Shown here piece after piece: positions 1-11,048 of a stretch of DNA of 64,000 nt (positions are counted from its first letter, which is position 1; each line of letters opens with the position of its first letter). The DNA lies in assembly GCA_964023275.1 (NCBI GenBank), contig OZ029914.1, positions 31,255,351 through 31,319,350 on the forward strand, read 5' to 3'. The position numbers and the translations under genes are program-made. The DNA is from Norana najaformis. Taxonomy: Eukaryota; Annelida; Clitellata; Crassiclitellata; Hormogastridae. A model generated the notes under the pieces. That model saw nothing but the letters and a program-made list of their open reading frames with translations. It searched no databases and was not told the origin of the DNA.

Positions 1-769
1 CAAATACAACTAAAAAAACTGCTGACCATTCAAAATCTCTGGGGCACATCAAGATAAACAATGCCAATGTCAGAAAACCTGCATCTGGGATTTCATGCTC
101 CAAAAGAGAATTAATGTCCAAAAACAAACCATACAGTATGATAAAACAAACCCAGAAAACAATAGAAAATGCAAAACTAAAACCATATTGAAAACAAACT
201 AAATGTCGTTAATGAAGTTAAGTTGTGCAAATATTGCTATCACATATATTTACTCACTAAAAAACAGTATAGCGCTTCAAAATCTACAAACAAATAATAT
301 TACCACAGTTGCAAAGAAATCTTTAGAATATGAACATTGCAGAGTTAAAACTAGAACTTCTTTGGAGTTAACATCAGGAACAAAAAATCATTTGAGGGCA
401 TTATATCACAACAGCTGGTCATTCCAAATATATCTTTAAAAGGACAATATATCAGACAAGGTCAGCGGAGACATATATACAGATGCTAGTATCATACATA
501 GAGACAAGATGTAAGACAAGGTCACATGCAAAAGAAGTACTCTACCACTGACTGATATTCTTCTGCTTGAATAATGTCTTAGGTCCAGTTGAATTCTAAT
601 TAAACTTTCACACATTCCCATCAAACAATCTTATCGTTCACTAATTCAGTCACCATTGTATTCTAATTCTGCCTCTCAATTCTGCTAATTTGTAAATAAA
701 GCCATTGCTAGGTTTTTAATTTCTTGGTCCTCACTGAAAAATGTCGTCTGAGTCAAATCTTCTACTATT
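1..769. other. Intronic AT-rich DNA, no feature seen
   Basis: This lies downstream of the CNNM exon on that gene's coding strand and is therefore expected to be its first intron. I looked for the next CNNM exon on the minus strand, which should encode the rest of the second CBS motif, and did not recognise it. Short open frames here have no coding character. Confidence 0.5.
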
Positions 770-1120
770 CCACTCTGGAATAAATTCATCAAACAGTGGG
801 CCTGTAATATTAGTAACAGAAGATAATCCTTTGTTAGGCAATCAAATCAAAATCTTTTTCGTCTTCAGTGTTCTGCCTTAGGCAGGTCCAAGAATCCAAG
901 AATCCTCTCTGTTATATGCCCTCTCCTTGACTTCTTTGTATCAAGGAGAAGGCTTGAGGAAGAACAGAGAACAGAGAAGAGTGGCATCATTAGATTTTTA
1001 GACCCATCTAAGGGCAGAACACTGAAGAAGAAAAAGATTTTGATTTGATTGCCTTACAAAGGATAATTTTCTGTTACTAATATTAGAGGCCCAGTGTTTG
1101 ATAAATTTATACCAGAGTGG
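770..1120. repeat. Long inverted repeat (hairpin-forming), 120-bp arms
   Basis: Arm 770-888 is about 90% identical to the reverse complement of 1001-1120, by eye. The 112-bp centre (889-1000) holds a smaller hairpin around CTCCTTGA/TCAAGGAG. The arms translate similarly (both contain a SFVRQSNQNLF stretch), so they look like two inverted copies of one dispersed element. The minus-strand frame at 998-1216 mostly reflects the right arm and is not called a gene. I do not recognise the element family. Confidence 0.8.
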
Positions 1121-2410
1121 AAGAGCAGAATCCGTGATATAATAAAATTGCTTTAAAACAAAACAGCTGTGCTGTAAGGCAATCTCCTCTTGCGATATGA
1201 ACCTTACAGACTGCAACCAGTTTTATAAAATTTTGATAAACTCGATCCTAAAATTAAGTCTCAAGTGGCAGTAAATATTTTAGGAGTTAAAAGATTAAAT
1301 CAGCAGATAACAGCAAACAAGATTACAGTACAAAAAGATTTGCAGATTGCCCGAATCACCATGCAGAACTGTGTTATCTAGCATTGTGTATGAATATAAT
1401 GTGGGACTAAGCACAAGAAGGGACAAATTTATGCAGTGCAAAGAGCACTTATTGGCAGAAACACCCCTTTGACATTGTTGTTTAATTGTGGGTGGTACAA
1501 AATGTCTGTTTAATAACAGTAATTCAGGCTTGAAAAGTTCTGCTCCTTTGCCAGAGGCCCATTGTTATCTCAGAGTGGGGTAGAAACTGTTTATTTACTT
1601 GGCACATTTCAAGAACCTCTCACAGGTGCACATGATTGTTTTCTACAAAGCTGGGTGACTCAATTGTTATTTTTGAACTGTCACAAGCATTAGTTTTCAT
1701 TGCTGTGGCCAGTCCAGTAGTAGGATAACAACCCTTATCTTACTACTCAGTCCATCACTCACGATAAAAACTGCACAGCAGTGGCCAGCGTATCACTCAA
1801 GAACAACATGCAGCGTATTTAGGCCTTTTCACCAATTGTCAATCCACCAACAGTCAAAAATAATTAAAATCATTTTAAGCGCAAATACACTGAGTTGTTT
1901 CCTTGTACTGATGCCACATCAACGTCCAAGTAAAAAACAACATTTCTATTTTTTCTAGTAATTATGTTATGCCACTACTTAAAATGTAATTATTATACCA
2001 CTATCCATCAATCGATGGCAGCAGCTCAAAGATTGTTCCATGTTCTACCATTCTACCAAACGCTCTACCATTTCCAGTTTTTCTAGCTACTGTATGGTAC
2101 ATGCACTAGGGTTTACAACCCTCGGAAAGTTGTTTGTGCACAGATGCCTCTGATACCAAGTAGCACAATTTGGTACTGGCATGAGCCAGGAAGTAAACAG
2201 CAAGTCCTGTTGTGCACAGGCCACATGTCCAGAACCTTGGGATTCATCCATTGGTGGCTCAAGGGCCTAAGAAAAGGAGATGTGCACCTGCCCTAAGTTC
2301 CATTATGTGACATGGAACATTTTACTTGCTTACAATCAGTGGGGGAATCAGGTGCTGAAGGTGGGGACTGGCCATCTGCCTTCATATGCCAAAACACAGA
2401 CAATGAAGTT
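1121..2410. other. Intronic DNA, no feature seen
   Basis: AT-rich sequence with no extended open frame, no RNA-like structure and no element that I recognise. It is inferred to be part of CNNM intron 1. Confidence 0.45.
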
Positions 2411-2632
2411 GCTCTCTGCTCTCCTATCTCTACTCTGTCCCTTCCTGGCTGTTCCTCTGTCTCTTTGTCTGTCTGTCTCTCTCTCGCTCTGTATTTTTCT
2501 TTGGCACTCTCTCTTCTCTGTCTGTCTGCATCTATCTGTCTGTGTCTGTCTGTCTATCTATCTCTGTCTTTCTGTCTCTGTCTATCCATCTCTTCCCTCT
2601 CTACCATCTCTTCTCTCTCTACTTTAGGGGCA
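2411..2632. repeat. CT-rich TCTG/TCTA microsatellite
   Basis: A polypyrimidine tract of mixed TCTG, TCTA and TCTC tetranucleotides runs through this segment. The Cys/Leu/Ser-rich plus-strand frames over it are by-products of the repeat and not genes. Confidence 0.85.
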
Positions 2633-3815
2633 TTTTCATGCAATGTAGCTGTATCCACAATGCAGTACAACATCATTCTACCCTTGCAGATCCTCCTAGC
2701 TGCACAGCTGCATGGACACCCAACAACCAGAAACTGATCAGGATATTCTTAAATTCTTCACAGATATCTCTATTAAACTGCTATCTAGAAAGCTGCTTGA
2801 TCAAAAATAAAACTGAATACATACAAGCAAAATTACACAAACAAAATTACACAAATAACTCTGACATAAGATCAAAGTGAATGGAGCTGTGGTCATTGAG
2901 AATTGCTGATTCACTTATCAACCAATCACCTACAACAGATCTGTATGTGAGATAAGTTGCTAGCAAAGCACACAACAGTTGTCATAAGGCATCCCTGTTA
3001 TTATTATAATCTGCTGGCCACAGACTATGAGGGGTCAGTGAACGACACTTCAGTTAATGTGTGTAGTAGCAAAGTTTAGAAAATGCACAAGAAGAAGAGC
3101 GGTCCCGTAAATTATCCCCAACAGGCAGCCAAAGATAAGACGTCTTGGCAACTTTGCACATGACGACTAGTGGCCTGTACTCTTGCTCACTGCCTGATCT
3201 TCCCATGGACAGTGTAACAGCAGCGTACTCATTTTATAACAGAGTTTGCTAGGGGCTCAAGTGGAACAGAAATTTTGAAACATCATTCAGCCCTACTGAG
3301 AATTTGAACCTTGACCTCTCAACTGAGATTTCAGTGTGTTAACCCGACTATCACACACCACACTGTAAAAAGAAAATTCAATGCTGAATCATCTGTGTTT
3401 ATTCTGTCAAAAATTCTAAATTACTGCACAGGTGTCAGCGATTTGCAAGAAACTGATCTCATTCTTCGCTTTAGTGGCTGTTGCAAGGAACAAAGAAGCA
3501 TGCGTCAGTAGCATGCCTGAGGACATAAAGCTGCTAACACTTGGCTTAAAGGGACTCCCTCTCTGGCATGCCTACTTATAAGGTCACAAAACAACATGCA
3601 CCAGAATTATTATTTACAAACTGTAAATGCAAGGAAATGCTTGTAAAGGAATATAAGTTATGTAACTTGTAACTGTAAACTTGTGTAAAGTGATATAAAT
3701 GAAGACTGTCTTCAAACTGCACATGACTGGTAATTTACTAAAAATATAATTTTTCCACTTTTATTTAAATTGTTAACTAATAAAACTAAAAGATTAATCC
3801 ATATGTCAACCTGAC
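2633..3815 (-). other. CNNM intron 1, 5' part
   Basis: The intron begins at 3815 on the minus strand, right after the CNNM exon, with the donor AAAG|GTCAGG. It is AT-rich and no exon was recognised in it. Confidence 0.6.
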
Positions 3816-5193
3816 CTTTCTTGAAATCCTGCAGCATGACATCTAGCTTCATATCCTCAAAAACAAAGTTGACTGGGTGATCGTAGAACTTGGTGACTGT
3901 CTTAAGAGGAGTTCGGTCATCTGGGTCAATGAAGGCAAGATCTTTGATGTTGAGTAATGCCACAATGTTTGTCCGCTCCTTCTCGTAGACTGGTATCCTC
4001 GTATACCCTGTTTTCATGATCAGGTTCATTGTGTCAAAGTCGAGAATGGAGTTGTATTCGACCATGAAGATGTCCTCCAATTTGGTCATGATATCTTTAA
4101 CCGTCTTCTTTGACAGCTCTAAAGCGCCTGCAATAATGTTCAACTCATCTTTAACGAGGTCCATCTCTTGTTCAGTCAAACGTAACAGCTCTCGAAGGCG
4201 GTCTCGGTTGTAGATATAGCCAATCTCTTCGCCAAGGATACAGTCAAGAAGCTTGCTGATCGGAAAGGACAGTGGAAATGTTACCACCATGAAAATCATC
4301 GTGAACCAGACAGTGCGAGCTCCAACTGCCAAGCCATACCGGGAGCAAACAGCCTGAGGAATGATCTCCCCAAATATCACAATCGCCAGCGTCGCACCAG
4401 CAATTGCTGCCATGCCACTCCCAGTGAGGTCGTCAAGAAGGATCGCCAATGTATTGTTCACGAGCACATTGCCAAGCAGGATTGTGCAGAGAAGGAAGTT
4501 GCCACGCTTACGCAATGGCTTGATCGCCTTGGCATAACGCTTCTCCGTTGGTGTTCCAGAGTTGATCATAATGTCAAGTTCAGTCTTGTCAAGTGACATG
4601 AGACCAAGGTTGAGACCACTGAAGAGTCCAGAAAATACAAGTAGAATCAGAATTATCATGATCTGAAGCCACAGTGGCAACAAGTATGGTTGCCACTGTT
4701 TGGTTTTAATGTGAAGCCATGTTGCAGTTCCCTGGTGTATGAAACGCTCAACTTGGTCTACCGTAGCATTGTCAACGCCGTCACTTCTAAAACAGAAATA
4801 AAACCCTTCATCTTCCTTTTGAAGGGGTAACGTTATATTCACTGTAGCCGTTTCACTTGTATCGAAGGTTATGTTAAAAATCTGTTCGGTCCGCAAATCA
4901 TTGCAATCATCACCAGCCCTGGCTGCTGTAGGCGTAAACGTTATCTTGCTCCCGGCCGCTAGATGGCTCCCATAAATGCGAATTGTGTAATTGCGACTGG
5001 CGTAAATCCTTGTGGTGCCATTTTCAACCTGGCTCCACGAATCTGATTCTATCCTGAAACCAAATATCTCCGGAATGCAGTACGCGGTGGGAATGACGGC
5101 TAAAGAACTCCATAATATCCATAACGCAGAAAAACTACATATTATTTGACTAGACAACGTCCTCTCCAACGCCTCCATCTTGGTATCCAGCAT
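3816..5193 (-). CDS. cnnm: CNNM-type metal (Mg2+) transporter, large first coding exon
   Basis: CNNM proteins (ancient conserved domain proteins) are membrane proteins of magnesium homeostasis. Visible in order: a signal-peptide-like hydrophobic stretch (about 17-38); an extracellular domain (40-165) with N-glycosylation sequons at N58, N68, N107, N119 and N142; the DUF21 membrane core with about four hydrophobic segments (172-312), including [11 protein letters not shown] and [19 protein letters not shown]; an acidic helix (about 330-360); and the first CBS motif (about 367-425). Homology stops at FKKG, residue 460, where the donor AAAG|GTCAGG ends the exon at 3816; the open frame running on to 3712 is intron. 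A big first exon ending inside the CBS pair is typical of animal CNNM genes. The first ATG (5193) has a weak context; the second, at 5178 (A at -3, G at +4), is the better start. Later exons, including the cyclic-nucleotide-binding-like domain, lie beyond the left edge. CNNM2 or CNNM4 subtype cannot be decided. Confidence 0.92.
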
Positions 5194-5704
5194 AGGGATG
5201 CTATATGAAGGTGGCAGTTTCCACCGAGTCGGAACAATAAATCAAAAAATGAAAAACACCTAGCGAAATTTTCTTTCCTACTCTAGATTTAAAGTAATCG
5301 GCCTCGCGAGAAATGGACTCAATCCACCGGTCTGTCATGACATGTTTTCGCCGAAAAGTCATCGAGTAAATAATAAGGTAAACATGGCAACTCGAACACT
5401 AAACAGTAGCCACACGATGTCGGATCTAAAAAACCACGAACACCCAATACCATAGACTAAAAGAGGCAAATTAGCTTTTCATACGCAACTGTGCGTGTGA
5501 ACAAGTAAGTTTGGAGTTGTGTATGTCAACTTAACCCTTTAGGCTGAGTTTACAGAAACGTTACTATGTAGGGCCTAATCGTTAATTAAATTCGTGGCGA
5601 TATCTAAAATCAAATTCATATACAATCCGCTCGATCGAAATGTTTAGTGATCAAAAAGTGTTTGAAAAGCGCCCTTTGTTTTCGCTTTACCGCGACATTT
5701 CGTG
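5194..5704 (-). promoter_or_regulatory. Presumed CNNM 5' UTR and promoter region
   Basis: This is the sequence immediately upstream of the CNNM start on the minus strand. I see no clear TATA box and no upstream exon. The promoter assignment rests on position only. Confidence 0.3.
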
Positions 5705-5750
5705 ATCGTAATCGTAATCCCTAGATTTCTACAGCGCCCAACGAAAGCCA
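5705..5750. repeat. Dispersed 40-bp motif also found at 12676-12716
   Basis: The segment contains CAGCGCCCAACGAAAGC preceded by a CGTAATC-rich stretch. A near-identical copy (about 36 of 40 bases) in the same orientation lies at 12676-12716, where it abuts the RTE-like LINE. This suggests a shared element terminus. Confidence 0.6.
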
Positions 5751-6062
5751 CGTCACGGGATCACCTTATTCACAGGCGCTCAGTCAAAACAAAATCGATA
5801 GGCAGAAAGGGTTCGGTTCCAGGTCAATATCCAAGAGTCAGGCAGAGAGACAGCGTGGCAGCTACGGTGGGTGATGTGTCATTGGAGCGGAAAGAGGGAT
5901 AAGAGGAAGAAGGGAGTCAGGATAGGATCTGTGAAAGAGGAATGTTTTCAGTTTTTGAGGGAAAGGCCAATGCAGAAATTGCAACCGGTGGAGCATAGGT
6001 GAGTTTGTATGATGAGTCAGATAATTGCGCCTTATAAATTTTGAGTTTACTATATTACGATT
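5751..6062. other. No feature seen
   Basis: The short plus-strand frame at 5702-5902 has no recognisable product. The purine-rich stretch near 5880-5950 is low in complexity. It may be more of the dispersed element that starts at 5705. Confidence 0.35.
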
Positions 6063-6280
6063 GGGACGTGATGGTGTAATGGTATGTTCGATGCCTCGTA
6101 ACCGGAGGGTCGCGGGTTCGAATCTATCTCAGCCACTGGGTGAGGTAGCCATCTTGGACAAGTTGCTCACCCACAATTGCCTGTGAGGAAGGCAACGGGA
6201 AACCACCTCACTCATCTCATCCCCGGGTGGCATGAAGCCAATGGACCTGCCTTCGGGCAGAAAACTCATCATCATCATCG
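6063..6280 (+). mobile_element. tRNA-derived SINE
   Basis: The head (about 6063-6136) resembles a tRNA gene. It has a pol III A box TGGTGTAATGG at 6072-6082 and a B box GGTTCGAATCT at 6115-6125, one base off consensus. Unrelated body sequence follows, then a perfect stem with a TTCG loop (CTGCC-TTCG-GGCAG, 6247-6260), and the element ends in an (ATC)n tail at 6268-6280. The layout of tRNA head, body, hairpin and simple-repeat tail is that of a SINE mobilised by a LINE. It is not a functional tRNA gene, because the acceptor stem does not pair. Confidence 0.8.
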
Positions 6281-7430
6281 TATTACGATTACAATTACGA
6301 AATTTAAAATCATATGCACGGCAGGCGGTGCATTCTGTCCCGACATGAACTAGGTCAACCGTAAGCCTGCTATGCGATACGGCAAAATACAGTACGGATG
6401 ATATATCTTACCTAAATCAACTGAGTGGATGCCCGTCATAAGTTGTGTGGCTTTGATGGCTGAGTCTGTATTCGACATGTTTCATGTAAAATACGCCTCT
6501 TATACTGTAATCAATAATATCTTTTAAAAAAACTGATTTTTATGATGAATATTTGAATAACTTGGTCATTTGTTTAAAATCGATGTAGGGTCCCTACACG
6601 ACTTCAAATTAGGGCACCAAAAGACACGTTAGATAAAGTTTTTTGTTTAAGTAATAAAATAATAAGTAATAAAATTGATAATAATAATACCCAGACAACG
6701 GAACTCGACAGAAGATCTTAGAATTTGATCGCTAACACAACAAAGAATATAAATAGGGGAAACATGTGTAATTTGGACCGTCTTGCAAATCGAAATTCTC
6801 AAATTATAGCGAAATTAACAGAGCAAGGGACCAGCGAATATATGCGAAGTTACATCGTTTGAACTGAACCGCAGAAGACAACAGTTGTTTCAATAATTCG
6901 TAGATCGTTTAAGGCCTATGTAAAATTGAATACAGTGATGTATTGAAGCAGTGTTGTTTGGTGTAGTGCGTGCACTTTTCCAAAAATAGATGGCTACATA
7001 AAGATAGACAAGCGAAAGTGGTGTCTAAAGTTCTATTATACATGTGCATAGACCCGTGCAAGTCTAGTCATAAACCCTTTTAGAATAAGCTATTTGCATG
7101 TTGTACGCATTCGAGCATAACAGACCACATGCAGGTGAGTAAAATGGACCGCGGGTGCATTTTACACAAACTATTGTGCAAAATGGACCTCAGACCATGA
7201 ATATTAAGTTACGTGGAAATGGTTATTACTCAGAGGCTGCTATCATTATGAAACGTGGTTTATACATTTGTTTGTTAAAGCATGGTTGTTTAGCCAGCTG
7301 ATATCCAGGCCTACACATTTTCCAGGTAACATGCCAATGAGGTCAGATTTTAGTAAAGGAAAGTGTTGGAAAATCAACGAAAATTTCTGTGGCAACTGAT
7401 ATTGATGTTATAAGTCATAAGATGTAAGGA
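6281..7430. other. AT-rich intergenic DNA, no clear feature
   Basis: No coding frame of note. The part from about 7000 may be the upstream portion of the pogo-like relic that follows, but I see no terminal repeat to prove it. Confidence 0.35.
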
Positions 7431-7528
7431 TATGTGTTGAATAAAGTTGCAAGAGAGTTGGGAGTTCCAAAAGCACGACTAAAACGGAGACCTGATGGAC
7501 AAAATAAGGGAGCAATTGGATCTAAAGA
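7431..7528 (+). pseudogene. Pogo/Tigger-like transposase fragment (psq-type HTH)
   Basis: The translated stretch NKVARELGVPKARLKRR, followed by DGQNKGAIGSK, resembles the DNA-binding helix-turn-helix with its basic follow-on found at the N-terminus of pogo-superfamily transposases and CENP-B/jerky-like proteins. An upstream stop in the same frame and the abrupt change to LINE sequence at about 7529 show that only a scrap remains. No catalytic domain is present. Confidence 0.5.
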
Positions 7529-7697
7529 CACTGGGGCGATTATGGACACATTCAAGTCACGACTCAAGACATCTTTTTAGGATATCTTATGACTGTAGTT
7601 GATTTTTGTTTTTTAACCCATGTACAGCGCCCTTTTCTTCGGCCTCAGCTGTGCTACGGCGCTATATAATTTGTCTTATTATTATTGTTATTATTAT
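7529..7697 (+). mobile_element. 3' end of a LINE (CR1/L2-like)
   Basis: The frame ending DTFKSRLKTSF-stop (TAG at 7578-7580) matches the usual C-terminus of CR1/L2-group reverse transcriptase polyproteins. A short 3' UTR with a GGCGCTATATAA motif (about 7658-7670) and a TTATTATTATTG tail follow, as is common at the 3' ends of such elements. The 5' part is absent. Confidence 0.6.
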
Positions 7698-8689
7698 GCG
7701 ATTTACTAGCGTAGTTTGAGGAAGAACTTTTTACCAGCGATTAGACAAACTTGTTTCTAGAACTGCATATGCGGGTTAATTTCTCTAGCATTAATCCTCG
7801 TTTTGCACATACCGGTTTATTTATTTATTTATTTATTACGGACGTGCCATTCCCGGAGTTTCGAACAACCTCTTATCTTCCGCTATCGGGAATCAGACCA
7901 TCTCGCGATCTCGCCAAGGGGTGGGCCAAAACCCTGTCGGATCAGCGACCGGCCGCCGTTTCCGCTGTGACTCGGGAGCGCACGACTACGTACGCCGCTG
8001 GACGCCCTTGATTTCAATAGTTGGAGTGTTCAAAGGCATAGCCCTATATGTGATAGGAATAAGTGAAGTTCTGAGTATCAAATATCTGCGAAGATCTTGC
8101 GGAGGAGATACCTTTTCCCGTTCCAGACGTAATAGCATTAAACGAAGAATGGATTATTATTGAATGAATCCTGAACAAAATCTAGATATAAACCCACAGT
8201 CTACCTGTAAACTCAACTGCGAGAAAAACAGCATGCACGCAGAGTACGACTGCCAACTGCTGACAGGGACTGATGAGGCTTTTAGTGGTTCTGCGGTTTC
8301 CCACCGTTTTCCAGTGGAAGTCGGAACAAACCTATAATCTGAGGAATGAAGCGGCAGATCCGCAACTCTCACGCTGAGCTGTTAATTTATGGAATCTCTG
8401 TTTGAAATGATCATTTGTTGCTATCAGCACATCTAGCCTACCTTACCGAATAAATATGCTGTAGGCAGAATATTATTATCTATAGAGATAATAAAGTTAG
8501 CCTACTCGTCATCACTTTTGGGCTAGGAAGTCATCTAGCTAATCACATTTATTGACTGTGAAAGGCATGCAGTCGAAAATATGCAAAACGTCGTTTAGTT
8601 AGTTAGTTAATAACGTCTTTCCCGCTGGTATCTAATGCACAAGGCATCTAAAACTAATTTCATACTTACTGGCCCAAGCGACTAGCTCA
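7698..8689. other. Intergenic DNA with a short (TTTA)n tract
   Basis: A TTTA tetranucleotide run lies at about 7818-7838 and is followed by GC-richer sequence of unknown origin to about 8010. The short open frames on both strands show no recognisable domain. Confidence 0.4.
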
Positions 8690-9165
8690 GAAAAATTTCT
8701 GACCTCTCTATCTCCCTCGGCCTGGACTCTGCCTCCACCCACACGTTTAATACCAACTCTTCTGACCGCAATTTAGGTGCAATGTTCGATCAAAACCTAA
8801 CCTTATCTGATCATATCACCCATCTTTCCCGCTCTTGTTTTATGCACATCCACGATCTTCGCAGAATCCGCCCAATGCTTGACTTAAAAACTGCATCTAC
8901 CATTGTCACATCCATAGTCCATGCAAAACTAGACTACTGCAATTTACTTTTTTCAGTATAGATACCACTTACATAAACCCCCTTCAAGCTATCTAAAAAT
9001 AGCTCGTGCCCTCACCAAAACTCCCAAACACCGTCACATAACTCCTGAAATCACTTCACCGGTTAAAATACCTGAACGAATAGAGTACAGTGTCCTACCC
9101 TTACCTATAGCACAATTCAGTCCTCCGAACCCTCCTATCTCGTCAATTATTTACAATCAAACTAT
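8690..9165 (+). mobile_element. CR1/L2-like LINE relic, reverse transcriptase C-terminal part
   Basis: The frame over about 8731-8960 reads as the region after the RT palm. It contains NLGAMFDQNLTLSDHI, then the DLRRIRPMLD and KLDYCNLLF motifs that are highly characteristic of CR1/L2-group LINEs. Stops and frameshifts follow near 8960-9010. The family's next motif, IPERIEY, is still readable at about 9067-9090. This is a dead fragment without endonuclease or polymerase motifs. Confidence 0.75.
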
Positions 9166-9606
9166 TCCGTTAACCCAATACCGACGAGTGTGCACTAGAG
9201 TGCACCATAGGGGCCACGACGAATGTGCAGTAAAGTGCACTGGCTTGGCCTATCGCAGACGCTACATTTTTGAAACCTGACATTGTTAATTTTGGTTCTC
9301 TACTGGAATTGCCCCAGTAAATCTGAAAGTTGCAAAAGTGGTTCCTGTATTTAAAAATGGAAAAAAAGAAGACATTACTAATTATCGACCAATTTCTATT
9401 TACCATTCTTCTCCAAAATTTTTGAAAAACTAACGTATAATAGACTATATAGTTGAAGCGAACCAGCCTTTTGTAGTGGCGCTATCTAAATGCTTTGCCG
9501 ATACGTAGGTTTGTTCGGTAGAGGTCGTTTTGCCCTAGCCGGCATAGAGCCGACAGAGGGATCGCTTCGTACAGGTAGAGGTCGCTCAGTTTGAGGTTCA
9601 TCAAGT

Positions 9607-9710
9607 AGAGGTCGCTTCGCCCTAGCGTAGATGGAGGCAGATAGATGTCGCTCCGTACCGTTAGAGGTCGCTTCGCCCTAGCGTAGATGGAGGTAGATAG
9701 AGGTCGCTCC
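9607..9710. repeat. Two-copy 56-bp tandem repeat in the insertion's 5' block
   Basis: AGAGGTCGCTTCGCCCTAGC begins at 9607 and again at 9663. Further isolated TAGAGGTCG motifs occur at about 9516, 9586 and 9696. Short repeats upstream of a TATA box are often seen in U3-type regions of LTR elements, but no function can be shown here. Confidence 0.7.
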
Positions 9711-9766
9711 AGTGACTGCGGTAGGCCGCATGCAGCGACTGAAGGCGAGCGAGAGCTAAGGAGCAA

Positions 9767-9773
9767 TATAAAA
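9767..9773 (+). promoter_or_regulatory. TATA box of the inserted element
   Basis: TATAAAA followed by GG lies 574 bp before the gag-like start codon. Its position after the repeat block suggests the core promoter of the inserted element. Confidence 0.45.
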
Positions 9774-10340
9774 GGATTTGCGCGGGTGAAAGAGTGCCGC
9801 TTTCTTTGTGAATTCTCGACTGGTAAAGACCCTAGTCGATAGTTCGAATCTTATGGATTTTGATAGTTTCTTTTGGTATAGGTGTTGAACCCTGTACGTA
9901 GAATTCGAGGCGATTTTTCTAATGATTCTTTGTGGATTTTAAGCGGTAGTTGAAATTATATTCTGGAGTTCAAGTCGATCAAAAATTCTAAATTCTCGAG
10001 TTCGGTTCGCGCTGAGTCGAAGCGTGAATCTTTTGCTCAGAAGATTCTTTACGGGATTTTCTGGATTCGAAGCCTGAGTCTTCGAGTTGTTGGACTCGAT
10101 TGTGTGTTTCAACGTTCTACGCTCAGTCAAGACGGACAGACACAACGAATTGTTGCGTTGGAATGCATCGAGCAGGGAGTTTTATAATTTACTATTTACT
10201 TGGAAATTTGATTAAATGCTCCGAGTTAATGAATAGGAATTAATTTAAGTTTAAAGAAAGAAATTAAAGACAATTTTATTGGTTTTAATGTAAATAAAGT
10301 TGATTATTAATTCAACAATTAAAACTGTGTTTGTTGTAAA

Positions 10341-11048
10341 ATGGCTGAGGCACTCGGCTGTGAAGTAACTCTAGAGCAGATAGAAGAATTGACAATGGAG
10401 TCTTCGTCAACATCAGTTTCCGAGGCTGAAACTGAATTTCTGCAGCGCCAGACAAATTGGCAAGAGCAGATATTTGAGGAAATTATACAGCGCCAGGCCG
10501 AGTTTCAGGAGGAAATGAGAGAAACTACAGAGCGCCGAGAGGAAGCATTTATACAGCGCCAGTCCAAATTTCAGGAGGAAATGGAAGAAAGAATGGAGCG
10601 CCGAGAAGAAGCATTTTTAGAGCGCCAATCAAACATAAATTCAAGATTATCAGAGGAAATCTTGAGAACAATGAAAGATTTTCTGTTGCGCCAATCTTCT
10701 CAAGAAACTGGTGCAAGAGAGAAAAGTAAGATTGTTGTAGGGGAAAAGGACCCTTATCCATCAGGAGATGTGATAACCTTCTGCCCGAAGGTCACGGACA
10801 CCACTCTAAGTTCGGGAATCGAACCGGCATCTGGTAAGGCTATTAAAGGTATTACCCCACAGGAATTACCAACCCTGCGGCGTAGTGCACGATTACAGAA
10901 TAAAATTCCAACCTATTATGGAGAGGCTGGACATAGGGTACAATTTGCCACCTCTCATGAACAGGGTTCGAATCCAGGTAGGAGTAGTTACGGAACTAAA
11001 TCACCGCAATTCTACCCCCTACAACAACACGTCACAGCCCCTATATAG
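10341..11048 (+). CDS. Gag-like coiled-coil protein of the inserted element, 3'-truncated
   Basis: The 235-codon frame starts at an ATG in the context AAAATGG. Residues about 15-125 are rich in Glu, Gln and Arg with a recurring LQRQ/IQRQ...EE(M/I) pattern of about 18-25 residues, predicted to form a long coiled coil. Around residues 175-195 the sequence TLRRSARLQNKIPTYYG resembles the short C-terminal tail of many Ty3/gypsy-type pol proteins, so the protein may be an internal-deletion product joining gag-like and pol-end sequence. The stop codon (11046-11048) lies inside the target-site duplication, so the natural 3' end is missing. No zinc knuckle, protease or reverse transcriptase is present. 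The assignment to a retroelement is inference from composition and context. Confidence 0.5.
   Translation: MAEALGCEVTLEQIEELTMESSSTSVSEAETEFLQRQTNWQEQIFEEIIQRQAEFQEEMRETTERREEAFIQRQSKFQEEMEERMERREEAFLERQSNINSRLSEEILRTMKDFLLRQSSQETGAREKSKIVVGEKDPYPSGDVITFCPKVTDTTLSSGIEPASGKAIKGITPQELPTLRRSARLQNKIPTYYGEAGHRVQFATSHEQGSNPGRSSYGTKSPQFYPLQQHVTAPI

Larger units (their letters stand above)
9455..11040 (+). mobile_element. 1.6-kb insertion, LTR-retroelement-like, with 10-bp target duplication
   Basis: It is flanked by CTATATAGTT at 9445-9454 and 11041-11050, and it splits the reverse transcriptase of the surrounding LINE. Inside are a GC-richer 5' block with short repeats and a TATA box, a leader of about 550 bp, and an open frame with gag-like coiled coil and a pol-end-like LRRSARLQN motif. 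I could not find matching long terminal repeats at the two ends, so it is either a 3'-truncated LTR-type element or a non-autonomous derivative. Confidence 0.6.

Noticed and set aside
998..1216. 72-codon minus-strand gene
   Set aside because: Most of it is one arm of the inverted repeat, and the other arm carries a stop in the equivalent frame.
2280..2880. Cys/Leu/Ser-rich plus-strand frames
   Set aside because: They are translations of the TCTG/TCTA microsatellite.
3712..3815. Last 33 codons of the CNNM open frame
   Set aside because: Homology to CNNM stops at the GT donor; this is intron read-through.
6063..6136. Functional tRNA gene
   Set aside because: A and B boxes are present, but the acceptor stem does not pair and the sequence continues as a SINE body with hairpin and ATC tail.
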